A stretch of 64,000 nucleotides of DNA, taken from assembly GCA_027625915.1 (NCBI GenBank), contig JANTQA010000032.1, forward strand, positions 12,664,001 through 12,728,000, written 5' to 3'. The stretch is from Anaeramoeba flamelloides. Lineage: Eukaryota; Metamonada; Anaeramoebidae. This document shows, piece by piece, positions 1-10,390 of this stretch. Every line of letters starts with the position of its first letter. Within the stretch, counting starts at the first letter, position 1. Both the position numbers and the translations under genes were made by a program. The notes beneath the pieces were generated by a model. That model saw nothing but the letters and a program-made list of their open reading frames with translations, did no database searches and had not been told where the DNA came from.

Positions 1-489
1 AGATTTTTGTAAAATATGAAATATCATTTAATCGTCTTTTTAGTTTTTTTGCTTTCATTTTATCTTTTCAATTACGTAACTAGTTTCGTTCGATCGAAAT
101 ATTTTTTTCAAAAATTGATATTAAGTTAAAAGTTTGGCTCTTCAAAATAGAAAGAACTCAAAAAAAATTAGTTGTTGGTATCTAACCATTTGATCGATCA
201 ATATTCCTAATAGAATTTATACAAATTTACCAAGGCATTTTTTTGCATAATAGTCAAAAAAAGACACAGATAAATTATTGAGGAAAATGAACATAAAAGA
301 TATCTATGACGTTACCATAAAATATATTCTGACCAACATGACTCAACACGCAATTAGGAAAAAGGAGCTCAAGACAAAATAAAACCTACCAACAAATTCT
401 CTTAAACCAGAAAATTTCAGGTCTCTCACAACAATTATTTTAAACCTCTTTATTATTTCCACTCTCCATTCTTTTCTTTTTTTTTTTTT

Positions 490-830
490 TAGAAAACTAA
501 ATTAAGATTCAAATACTTCTGATGACTGTATCTATCTAGATACTCTTTGAATCAGAAGTCTCAAATTTAGTCACTTAAAAATTCTCTCTTTAACAGATTA
601 GATGAGGCTTCGTCTAACCCTTAACAATAAATCCAAGACATTTTTTTGTTTTGCTCTCTCCAGAATTTTTAACACACCGATAATTTATTAGTATTGATAA
701 TTATTTATTTTAAGTTTTGTGAGTATTGTAATTTATTAACAATTGTTAACATATCAATTAGTGAATGGTTCTAATTTGGTATATCTTTGGGAATTTATTA
801 AATAAGATTTTTTTTTCCACAAAATTGAAT
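490..830 (+). repeat. Dispersed repeat, copy 1
   Basis: About 340 bp starting near AGAAAACTAAATTAAG and ending at a T-rich AATAAGATTTTTTTT stretch. A second, diverged copy lies at 27602-28255, where about 290 bp of extra sequence splits it. Both copies contain TCTATCTAGATACTCTTTGAA-like and TTAGTCACTT segments in the same order. No ORF is shared. It looks like an old dispersed non-coding element of unknown class. Confidence 0.6.
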
Positions 831-1158
831 TTTGGTGTGTTAAAAATTTTTTAATTGGAGTTTATATTGTAAAAGAAAAAGTCAAAGAAGTAATTTAAAA
901 AAAAATCTTTTGAAAAGTTGGTACAGGATTGCTTTAAAAGCCTCAGTGCCACTTTCAAATCGCTTTGCTTGGTTTGTCAAGAATTATAAACTACAGAATC
1001 GATATCTGCTGTGATTTTCAATTGGATCACTTTTTAAATGAATCGAAAGAATTTCAAAAATGAGAGGAGATATAAAAAATAAATCCATGTTTTGCGATTT
1101 TGAATTTAACAGTACCATTCATTAAAGAAAAAAAAAGCCGAATAACAGAAAAATTTTT

Positions 1159-1495
1159 GTTTATTGTTACTATTTGTTCCAAAAGAAATTCAACAAAATT
1201 TTTCTTTCAGCTTTCCATTTCAAAAAAATGTTTAAAAGATCAAAAACAAAATTAAACTATTTATTTATTCATTTGATCAGTTTGTATTTATAGATTTTTC
1301 TTTTTAAAATTGGGAACTTTTATGATGTATTTGAATTACTATTTGTTCTTAAATAAATAGAACAAAATTTTCATTCAGCTTTCCAAAAAAAGGTTTTAAA
1401 ATCCTGGAAAATTTCAAAATATTTAATTCCATAAATCAGTTTGTATTTATAGAATTTCCTCTTTTAAAATTGGTAACTTTTATGATGTAGTAAGA
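1159..1495 (+). repeat. Diverged tandem duplication, two units of about 170 bp
   Basis: Unit 1 (about 1159-1330) and unit 2 (about 1337-1495) share, in order, ACTATTTGTTC, a TTTCAGCTTTCC block, CAGTTTGTATTTATAGA and AACTTTTATGATGTA. The units differ by substitutions and small indels, so the duplication is not recent. No function is visible. Confidence 0.6.
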
Positions 1496-2084
1496 TTTTG
1501 GATTTTTTTTTTTTAAAAAGCTGAAGGAAAATGTTGTTCCTTTTTTTTTTCAATTTAAAGTGGTTTGGTAATGTAAAACAGCTCTTGTTTGGTGGATTTT
1601 ATTTGTAAGAAATTAAAAAAACATTGAAAAATAATATTGTTAATTTTTGCTTGTGTTGGTTCATTTGAAAAAAAGTGCAAAAACAAAAAGAAAGTTTTTC
1701 AAAGGTGTTCATCAGGATTGTTCTGTTTCATATTTTAAACTGTTTTAGAGATACTTTGTAAAACTATTTGTCAGAAATTGTTTGAAAATAACTGTACCCA
1801 AATAGCACATGAAGGAATTATTAATTTTTTTAAAAATTTTCTTTTCTTTAAATCCATTCGATCCTTTTTAAATTTAAATTGCCAATAGTGCTTTCTTTAA
1901 ATTCATTTTAATTGGTTTTATGATTTGAATTGAAAAAATAGTTTTCCTTTCTTTCTTCTTAAAATTTTTTTGGTGCTGTTCAATAAATGATAAAAAAACA
2001 TATTTTTTTTTTGAGTTTGAAAAAGAAGTTTTTCTTTTTTTTTTTATGAGAAAAAGGAAAAAAAAATAAGAAAAGGATGAAAAA

Positions 2085-2870
2085 TTATTTTACGTCTTTA
2101 TAAAATTCAAAATCTTCATCATTTGGAAATTTTGGTAAAAATTCGGGGTTTTTTGGTGCACTTGTTTTTAAAAGTAAATTTTGCATCTCCCAAACATCTT
2201 TTTTTGTTTTAAAATATTTTAGATCGACTAAGTTGTTTTTCCAGTTTATTTGTATTGTTTTTAAGAAGAAGATACAGTAAGAAAAATTAAAAAAAGAATA
2301 AGAAAAAGAAAAAACTGTTTTGCAATTTCAGCGAAAAAAAAAAAAAAAAAAAAAAATCCATACACTCATCGTCTTCATCATCAAGATCATCAATTTCTTG
2401 CTCTACATTTTCTTCATTATGAAAATAAACTTTGTCTTTTTCGATCGGCAAATAATGAATATCATAAAGCTTTCCTTTGTTATCAACAAATACTGGAAAT
2501 CTTGTGGTTTGTCTTTTTTCACTTCTAGTTGGTGGAATTTCTTTTTCTTTAATATTTGGTCCTTGATATTCTCCTCCTATTTTGTTGTGAAGGTTACCGT
2601 TTTACATTAGGTAGGGTAATGAATTCATTTAATTATCAATCAATGATAAATCTTTTTTTTTTTTTTTTTTTTTTTTTGAAAAATAGAACAAAACCAAAAC
2701 AAAAACAAAATTAAAAAACACAAACCTATCCCTTGAAAAATTCTTATTCCACTCTTTCTTTTTGAGGTATTAGGATCTTGATTTTTTTTGTTATTTCTGG
2801 ACGTTGTTTCATCTTTTTCATTTAATTTCTCTTTAGGAGTTTTGATTTCACGTTTAAGAGAACTCATCAC
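2085..2870 (-). CDS. Unrecognised three-exon protein, about 166 aa
   Basis: I assembled this gene from three minus-strand exons: 2870-2726, 2576-2364 and 2227-2085. The introns are 149 bp (donor GTTTG) and 136 bp (donor GTATGG), both ending in AG. Phases match at both junctions and the reading frame closes on TAA. The N-terminal 45 residues are basic and low complexity. A denser middle follows (GGEYQGPNIKEKEIPPTR, then RFPVFVDNKGKLYDIHYLPI), then an acidic patch (EIDDLDDEDDE), and a tail rich in K, F and N ending FEFYKDVK. I do not recognise the family; no signal peptide or membrane segment is evident. The two adjacent ATG codons make the start uncertain by one residue. The splice-consistent frame and complex middle region argue for a real gene. 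About 65 bp upstream begins the module shared with the L11 and HAT1-like genes. Confidence 0.7.
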
Positions 2871-2934
2871 AAATTAAAAAAAATAAAGAACTTGAAAAAA
2901 TATCTATTAAAGAAGAAAAAAATGAAAAAAAGTA

Positions 2935-3420
2935 GAAAGGATCTCGACAAGAAATGAACATAAAATTTTGGTAATATTTTTTTTACTTCATGATACTTGG
3001 GTTTTTTGAAATTATTCCAAATTTTGATTCAAAAAAAGATCAAAATACAAAAACATGAAATGAAAAAGTTTTTCAATTTAAAACCTTTTAAAAACTTGTA
3101 AGATAAACAACTTTCCAACTTTCTGATTTCATGAAAAGAGTTTCTGGTTATTGAAAGTTGTCTAATACTTTTCTTTTCAATAACTTTCAAAAAAATTTCA
3201 ATATTAATTTCAAAAGATTCTTTTTTTGTTATTTGTTTAACACCTTTTTATGAGCTTTTAATAACTTTTTAATAGAACTTGTGATATTTCAAAATTTGAA
3301 ACAATATGAAAGAATATCAGAGACTGAAATCTTGTAGACAGTTAGTTTGAGAGTTCCAAAAAAGTCTTGAAATGAAGTTAATAGGACACAGTATCCTAGA
3401 GCTGAAATTCATTTTTTCGC
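2935..3420 (-). promoter_or_regulatory. Shared upstream module, copy 1 (unrecognised gene)
   Basis: This region is clearly related to 9690-10390 and 19300-19915, each just upstream of a minus-strand start codon. Common blocks in order are ATTCCAAATTTTG, AAACAACTTTC, AAAGAGTTTC, GAAACAATATGAAA and GACTGAAATCTTG. Copy 1 is the most diverged. It may be a duplicated promoter/5' region or an old repeat that kept position. Promoter activity is inferred from position only. Confidence 0.55.
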
Positions 3421-5709
3421 ATAATGGAATTTCTTTAGAAACGTGACTCCTAATATTAAAATGTATTTTTCAAATAAATAATTATTTTTTATTATTGAAA
3501 AATAGAATTTTTAAGCTATTCAGAGATCCATAAATGCATTTTATAAGTAACTATTTGTCTGTTAATTGATTATAAATCTAATGAGTAATATTTTGCTCAT
3601 ATGTATATAATTGTTGAAAAATTGACAACAAATTCTAGACAACAAAGGTGTCTAATCATAAATTTGAATAAAATAAAAGAAATTTTTAAATTTTTATTTA
3701 AAGGGGTCTATATTTCCTTTACAAAAATTTAGGTATTTTTTCTAATTTCCAGTAAATGGTACAAAAATAATATTGACTCTTGGGTAAATATTAAAAATTG
3801 AATAAAAATTGTAGATCAATAAACTAATAAAAAAAAATTGGTGGTAATTAATCGAAACAATTTTAAACTATTGTGAAAAAATAAAGAAAAATCTATTAAT
3901 TAGGAATTGGATGAAGATCCACTTGTTGAAAATTATATTTAACAAGCTTAAAAAAGTTTTGATTCTCTTTTTTTTGATCATAAGATATTTATACACAAAT
4001 GATTTGTTCTAAAAAAAAAAATGACCTGAAATACTATCAATTTTTCGCAACAATAAGAAGTTATTTTTTTTTTTTTTTGGAATATTTTTTTTGGAAAATC
4101 ACTATTTAAATTATAAATTCTAAATGATAAAACATTATTTAGTTGGAGTTAAGCCTGTAAAACCGTATTTAATATCCTTTTTTTGCAGTAAAAGTATCTT
4201 TTCACAAATTAAAACTTTTATAGACATTGAAGATTTGGTACTTTCTTTCATTAATGAGATTTATTTTTTTGAGGATTATTTGTTACCAAGTTGGTTTTGA
4301 AAAATTACAAATATACACATTGTAAATAAAACCATTTGTAATTTGAATGATAGGTAGTAATTGGATTTTATGCTTTTTTTTTTTTTGGTTGAGGAAAATA
4401 ACAATAAAGAGAAATGTATCTTGCCCCAGCTCATAGAAAGATTAGTTTAATTTCACTTTTGGTGAACATATTGTTTTTTTTTTTTGGTGATATGTGTTCT
4501 TTTTAACACAAAAAAATAGGTTTTGTATTTTTTCAGAAAAAAAATCATATATGTCCTTTATAAAATTAAGCACTATTTTTTTCTGATTGATATTTTTTGA
4601 AATCTAAGTTTATAACTTAATTGAATTAACCACTGATATAAATTTTTTTAGAATAAAAATACTCTCAACTTTTGAATATCGAAAATATTTTTTGAAATTT
4701 ATATTCAATTTTTTATTTTTTTTGAAAAATTGGGGTTGAGAAAAGTTTGAAATAAAAGAATAAGTTAATAGATTAAATTAGAATGGTTTTCCAGAGAGTT
4801 TATCTTTTGTTTAACTTTTTTTTTATTTTACAATTTAAAACTAAATAAAAACATTTGAAGACCAAATTAGCCCCTTTTGTGAAAAGAAAATTCCCATAAT
4901 TTAGAATTTGTTTTAGTAAATGAGTTAAAATAAGATAGTGAATCTAAAAATATACATAATTTCAAGTGTGAATTTAATGATTTTGTCTAAAAATGTTTTC
5001 AAGAAAAAGTTAAATTGAATTTTTATTTATTTTTATTTTTCGTTTAGTTTTTTTTATTATTTTAATGCAAAGTATTTGATCAGTTTTCCATTTTTAATGT
5101 TTTTTGGGTCCTAGGGGCATATAATTTCAATTTTTACACAAATTAATTTGGTTTTTTTCTTTCTTTAGTTATTTGAATTTTCAAATAAATAAAAAAAGGT
5201 AACTTTACATTCTCTCTTTTGACTGGTCTTAAAAATAATTTGATTTTACAAACCTAAAAATAATAAAAGGTTGAAAATATTTTTATTTTTTTTTAAATTT
5301 ATAACACTAGATTCTGTGAGTTTATTAACCATAATTGTGGATTGGAGGTTGGTTCGAACAATACTCTAATCAATTTTATATACTTATATTCACTTAAACA
5401 AATTTTTTAAAAAACATTATTCCCTTATATTAATATATATATACATACAAAACACATTATTATGATTATTTTTTTTAAAATAAAAAGAAATTTTTAACAA
5501 AAATTATGATACTTTTTTGACAATAATCTCCTAAGGGTATAATCTAAATAATATCATAATTTCAGGAAAACAAATCATTTAACAAACAAAATAATAATTG
5601 AAGGGACTTTTTCTTTTTCTGTGTAATTCTAAAAAAATCTTCGAGATTATAGTATTTGAAATTCAATTTATTTTTACATCTTGAACTTTTAAAAATAAAA
5701 ATAAGAATA
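3421..5709. other. Gene-free stretch
   Basis: No exon could be supported. The sequence is AT-rich and dominated by homopolymer runs. Its one clear structure is the 571-bp repeat at 4551-5121, which has a second copy near the right end of the window. Confidence 0.6.
4551..5121 (+). mobile_element. 571-bp non-autonomous element, copy 1
   Basis: Nearly the same sequence recurs in the same orientation at 61998-62568, with the same length and roughly 90% identity by eye. Shared landmarks are AAAATTAAGCACTATTTTTT, TTGGGGTTGAGAAAAG, GGTTTTCCAGAGAGTTTATC and TTTGATCAGTTTT. The ends are short imperfect inverted repeats (ATATGTCC at the left, complementary to GG-CATAT at the right). No ORF is present. 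I infer a non-autonomous DNA element. The right terminus resembles the termini of 13213-14717. Confidence 0.6.
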
Positions 5710-7672
5710 GAGGTTTTGATGATAACATATATTATCATGATATTAACAATAAAATTTCGATATTTTTAAAAATTGCAATTAGTTCAACTTTATCGCGATA
5801 TTCAACATTATCGCGAAAAAATGAAAAATTATTTTTTTGAGATTACCTTAAAAAAATCTCTTGACTTTTACAGTCAAACCTAAAACCCGGAAATTTCTGA
5901 AACCCGGTAATTCCATTTTTCTGATCAATTGTAAATATTAGTAAAATGTCAAAAATATACTCCCATTTTACAGACAAACAGCCCAATTACCCAGTAACTT
6001 ATAACCGTTCCAATTGTTTTATTGGTTAAATAATCTGAATCCATTAATTTTAACTCTTTGGTGAAGTCAGAAATCAAAAAAATCCAAAATTTGTAAAATT
6101 AATTGAGAACATAACTGAAAATGAAAATCCACTTTTAATTTTAAATTTTGAAATAATAAACATTTTCATACTTTTAAAATATTTGAGAGAATTTGAATTT
6201 GAGAGAGGTGTTTGATTGTTGTAAATTTTCCTGAAATTATGAAAACCATTTTGTCAAAAAATAAATCCACTAAGGTTCTCAATAGAAATTTAAAATTTTG
6301 AAAAAAATATTAAAAGAAAGATATAAAGTAAATAAAACTCTTATTTCATAAATTCAATAACAAAATAATTCTTATAAAGATTATTCCTAATAAATTTAGA
6401 ATTTATCTAAAGGGAAAATCGCAATAAATTTGATTTTCAATTTTCAGTTATGTTCTCAATTAATTTTACAAATTTTGGATTTTTTTGATTTCTGACTTCA
6501 CCAAAGAGTTAAAATTAATGGATTCAGATTATTTAACCAATAAAACAATTGGAACGGTTATAAGTTACTGGGTAATTGGGTTGTTTGTCTGTAAAATGGG
6601 AGTATATTTTTGACATTTTACTAATATTTACAATTGATCAGAAAAATGGAATTACCGGGTTTCAGAAATTTCCGGGTTTTAGATTTGACAGTTACAACAC
6701 TTTTCCCTTTAATAAATGTTTGAAAGTGTTTGTAAGTGTTGTGTACTGTCTTCAAGTGTTTGAAAGTTTTGAAAGGTAGAAAACTTTTATAAGGTGAATG
6801 AGTTTGGTTTGATGTGGAAACAGAAAATTTATTTCGATTTATTTTTTTTTAACAAAATATAAAATCTCAAACAAATTTTATGATCAAACTAATAATTACC
6901 CATTTCAACAATACACTTGAATATAAGATAGATGTGCTTTCTTACAATGGGGTTGTTACATTCACAATTTTAAATAGCCAAAAAGAATAAAGAATAATTT
7001 TCCTTCTTAATGGTGATAGGTCAAACAAAAACTTCTAAGCTCTAATTGTGTTTTCGGTCCAATACAGAGACGCTCAAAGAAGAAAAAGAACAAGAAGAAA
7101 ACAAATTTATAAAAAATCTAAATAATTGGTGATCATCTGGCAAGGATGTTGTGAAAGCTTTTGAAAAGTTTGTCAATCCCTTTTAGCTTTCTGAGAAATA
7201 ATGAAAATGTTTTAACCCAAGATCACATTCTTTAAAGAACAGATAAAGGGTTGGTTGATTTATTGGCTAATTATTCAAGGCAATTTCCAACACCATGATT
7301 AACTGAAAAAATATTTATTTCTCTTTATTTCTTATTGTTGTTGATCTTAACGGATCGATAGGTTTGTCAACCAAATTAAACAAAAACACAATAAAATTCT
7401 TTGATCTGATCCTTGATTGGATCAAGTCTCTTTAATTGTTGCTTTTTCAAAGAATGACTTTTTTTCACATAATCTATTTTTTGATCAAAAAAATATTTTT
7501 TGTACAAATATTTCTCAATTAATTCAAAAACCCATCAACTATTTTATTGCGATTACTTTTTAATCACGATTTGTTATATTATCGCGATTTTCTGATATTA
7601 TCGCAATTTGATGGAAATTATCGCGATTTTTGTAACTTTATCGTGAATTAAGTAGGTTATCATTAAAACCTC
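5710..7672. mobile_element. Tc1/mariner/pogo-like element with long inverted ends
   Basis: The left end GAGGTTTTGATGATAAC is the reverse complement of the right end GTTATCATTAAAACCTC with one mismatch, and both ends are flanked by TA (5708-5709 and 7673-7674). The inverted similarity continues about 110 bp inward. It contains repeated ATCGCGA/TTATCGCG motifs at both ends, plausibly transposase-binding repeats. TA duplication with AGAGGTTTT termini suits the Tc1/mariner/pogo group. The interior has no intact transposase; a fragment near 7130-7180 (SGKDVVKAFEKF) could be a decayed transposase C-terminus, but this is weak. The foldback element 5871-6691 sits inside. Confidence 0.65.
5871..6691. 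mobile_element. Harbinger-like foldback element with arms of about 260 bp
   Basis: 5871-6131 and 6430-6691 are nearly perfect reverse complements around a spacer of about 300 bp. The termini are CAGTCAAACCTAAAACCCGG and its complement with few changes. Both outer flanks read TTA (5868-5870 and 6692-6694), consistent with a 3-bp target duplication of the PIF/Harbinger type. The inner arm motif GAGAACATAACTGAAAATG recurs in element 24221-24684. No coding capacity was seen. High arm identity means either recent insertion or arm homogenisation. Confidence 0.75.
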
Positions 7673-7674
7673 TA

Positions 7675-8854
7675 ATAATTACCAAAATATACATCTTACT
7701 TTCCAAGTTGTTTAAAGAAATAAATTATTGTTTTTTATAGGTTTGATATATTTTTGGGCTTTTTGAAAAGTAAAAAATTCAACATATTTTATTTTATTTT
7801 TTGATTTTATTAATTCTTTCACATAATTTGATTATTTGAGGTTTATAAAAATTCATTTCGTTTTTTTAAAAAAATCTCAAAACAATTTTGTAAATGAAAA
7901 AACCCTTTAAAAACCTTTCTAATTGAAATAATTTTTTTTTGAGGTGAATATTTTTTAATTTAATCTCCTAATTTTTTCGGGAAGCAAACTTTTTCCATTT
8001 TTCCCATACACTTTTTGACTTTTCATTTAAAAATGAAAAATATTTTCCTTTATAGACTTTATATTTATTTACAAACCAAATAAACATCTAAAAGTCAAAC
8101 CAAAACATCTAAATTTTGTGAAAAAAATGAGTTAAAAATCATTAAAAATTGCGTTTTTGAGAATTTTTTGGTCAATTTTTTTCTCCTTGATCGATCTACT
8201 GATAAATTGCAATTTATGTTTGAAAAATTTTAAGTGATTTTCCTTTTTGAAATTATTATTTTCAAACTTTGAATAAAGCATATTATGAAGTTAAGTACTC
8301 AGAAACTCTGAAAATTATTTGTTCTTCAAAATACTCTTTGTCAGTAACTGTTTGACGTTAAAAAGTTCGAAGATTGTTAAAATGGAAATTAAACGAAAAA
8401 TTTTTTGAAATTTATTAGAATTTATCAGTATCCTCAAACGAAAGTGGTAAGTAAAGATTGTTTGTCAGTACGCGTAATGGACACATGGTACTTTTAAATA
8501 AATCAAAATAGTTGAAAAAAAAAAGAAATCACATTGCTTCATCGTTTAATAAAGTAACAAAAGGAAACAGGTGAATATACAAACTATTCCACACTAAACA
8601 ACAAGACCTTTGTTTGAAAAAATATTATATGATTAGTTTTGATTTATTTATTGATAAATATGTAATTTGTGACTTGTTATATCTATTTTTGATTTAGATT
8701 TAATTTTTATTCGCGGTTCAGCTTTTTATATTAAAATAAATCTAAAAGAAAATTTTGGTTTTTTTTTTTTTTTTTTTTTTTTTATGCTTTGCTTTGGGGT
8801 GGATGTTTGTTTAAAGTAAAGTATGAAAATAACTAGTGTGTATTTTTGGTTAAT
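7675..8854. other. Gene-free stretch downstream of the L11 gene
   Basis: No exon was seen. The stretch contains the 230-bp MITE copy at 8199-8428 and a long poly(T) tract near 8760-8783, just beyond the L11 stop. On the transcribed strand that tract reads as poly(A), so it is not evidence for a terminator. Confidence 0.55.
8199..8428 (+). mobile_element. 230-bp TA-flanked MITE, copy 1
   Basis: The element begins CTGATAAATT and ends AATTTATCAG and is flanked by TA on both sides. It aligns over its full length with 9934-10164 (same strand) and 26267-26500 (opposite strand). Shared internal blocks include GATTTTCCTTTTTGAAATTATTA, split here as GATTTTCC then TTTTTGAAATTATTA, and AGTTCGAAGAT. No ORF is present. 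It is a non-autonomous Tc1/mariner-like element by TA flanks and terminal repeats. Confidence 0.8.
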
Positions 8855-9634
8855 TTAATCAATAATGTAACCTTCGAATTTTGTTTCAAACCATTTAATA
8901 GCATCTTCTTTATTGACTCTATGATTTTTGCCAACAGCTGCTTTACATCTTTTCTTTTCTGCGACCCGGTAACCTGGCCTTTTTAAGATCACATAGAAAT
9001 CCATACCATAGATACCAACATTTGGATCGTATCTCATTCCAAGATCGATATGTTCTTCAATACCAAAGCCAAAGGTTCCTGTCTTGGTGAAACATCCTTT
9101 ACGGAGTTCGAATTCCTTTACTCTCAGGCCTCTTTCAAGAATTTCTTCTGCTTTTTTACCTCTGACAGTAACATGAGTTGCAATTTTTTCGTTTCTTCTA
9201 ATTCCAAAACCTCGAATGGTTAATCTTGCTTTTGTTTTATGTTTATAGATTTAAAAAATTTACGTTTAAGTTGGTTTGTATTTCAATTTTTTATTTTTTT
9301 TGTTTTTTGATTTGAAAAAAAAAAAATTTAAAAAGCAAAAAGACAAACAAACAAAAAATTAAAAAAAAAGAAAAATATCAAATAAAACAATAAAGTATTT
9401 GCATTTTAATTAGAGAAAACAAGAACGAAAAAGTTGTGTTTCAGCTTTTTTGAAAAATAAAAACAAACCTCTTGATTGGACTGGCTTTTGTTTTGTTAAT
9501 TGTTCAAGCACTTTGGATGCTCTTGTTAATCTATCGCCACTTTCACCAACAGAGATATTTAAACATAATTTGTCAATTTTGATCTCTTTCATGAGATTTG
9601 GTTTTTTGATTTCTTCTTTTTCGGTGTTTGTCAT
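8855..9634 (-). CDS. RPL11: 60S ribosomal protein L11 (uL5)
   Basis: Two exons, 9634-9469 and 9228-8855, flank a 240-bp intron with donor GTTTG and an AG acceptor. They join in phase to give 179 residues, the usual eukaryotic L11 length. The junction restores the family sequence [16 protein letters not shown]. Other diagnostic stretches are [21 protein letters not shown] near the N-terminus, [35 protein letters not shown] and [15 protein letters not shown]. The protein is part of the large-subunit central protuberance with 5S rRNA and uL18. The start is the only ATG giving a normal N-terminus. The upstream module it shares with two other minus-strand genes has been interrupted by a MITE. Codon use is richer in G+C than the surrounding DNA, as expected for a highly expressed gene. 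Confidence 0.97.
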
Positions 9635-9689
9635 TTCAAAGGAATATAAAAAAAAGAAAAGTTTTTAAAAAAAATGATAACTAAAAAGG

Positions 9690-10390
9690 TTTCAACACAA
9701 AAATAGAACAATAATTGTGGCCAATTTTTTTACTTTACTATATTTTTGTTTTTTTGAAATTGTTCCAAATTTTGGAAATTAATTAAAAGATCAAAATTCA
9801 ACAACTTTTGATTTAAAAGTTTTTACAATTCAAGCTTTTAAAAACAGACAATTTAAACAACTTTCTGGGTTTTTGGTTTTCATTAGAAGAGTTTCAGGAA
9901 TTTGAAAGGTAACAAATATTTTTCTTTTTGATACTGATAAATTCTAATAAATGGTCGAAAATTTTTACTTGATTTTCCTTTTTGAAATTATTATACTCAA
10001 GCTTTGAATTAAGCATTTTATGAAGTCCAGTGTTAAGAAACTCTGTAAAATTAGTTGTTTCTTCAAAATATTCTTTGTCCTGGAATCATTGATAAGAAAC
10101 AGTTCGAAGATTTATAAAAATGGAAAATGAATTAAAAAATTTGAAATTTATTCGAATTTATCAGTATTATTCAAAAATTATCACTTAATTTACGAATGTT
10201 ATCTTTTGTAAATGTTTTTTTTTACAGTTTTTTGGTTTATCTAAGTTTGTCTCTGAAATTTGAAAAAATATGAAACAATATCAAAGACTGAAATCTTGCA
10301 TACTATCAGTCTGAAAATTCCAAAAAATCTTCCAAGTCTTTGTATGGATTGTGCTATTCTTGTCGTGAAAATATAGTAACAAGCTAACAT
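9690..10390 (-). promoter_or_regulatory. Shared upstream module, copy 2 (L11 gene)
   Basis: This copy starts about 55 bp upstream of the L11 ATG. It is closest to copy 3 at 19300-19915: both contain AATTGTGGCCAATTTTTTTA, ACTTTCTGGGTTTT and GACTGAAATCTTGC in the same order and spacing. A 231-bp MITE (9934-10164) interrupts it. Promoter function is inferred from position. Confidence 0.6.
9934..10164 (+). mobile_element. 230-bp TA-flanked MITE, copy 2, inside the L11 upstream module
   Basis: The ends are CTGATAAATT and AATTTATCAG with TA at 9932-9933 and 10165-10166. The related modules at 2935-3420 and 19300-19915 lack it, so they act as empty sites: copy 1 reads CTTTTCAATAACTTTCAAAA where this copy is split at the TA. 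The insertion therefore came after the module duplication, or the other copies never received it. Confidence 0.8.

Larger units (their letters stand above)
1..2084. other. Gene-free left flank with degenerate repeats
   Basis: No coding exon could be supported here. The stretch is AT-rich with long poly(T) tracts. It holds one copy of a small degenerate repeat at about 150-255, a larger dispersed repeat at 490-830 and a tandem duplication at 1159-1495. Nothing else stood out. Confidence 0.6.
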
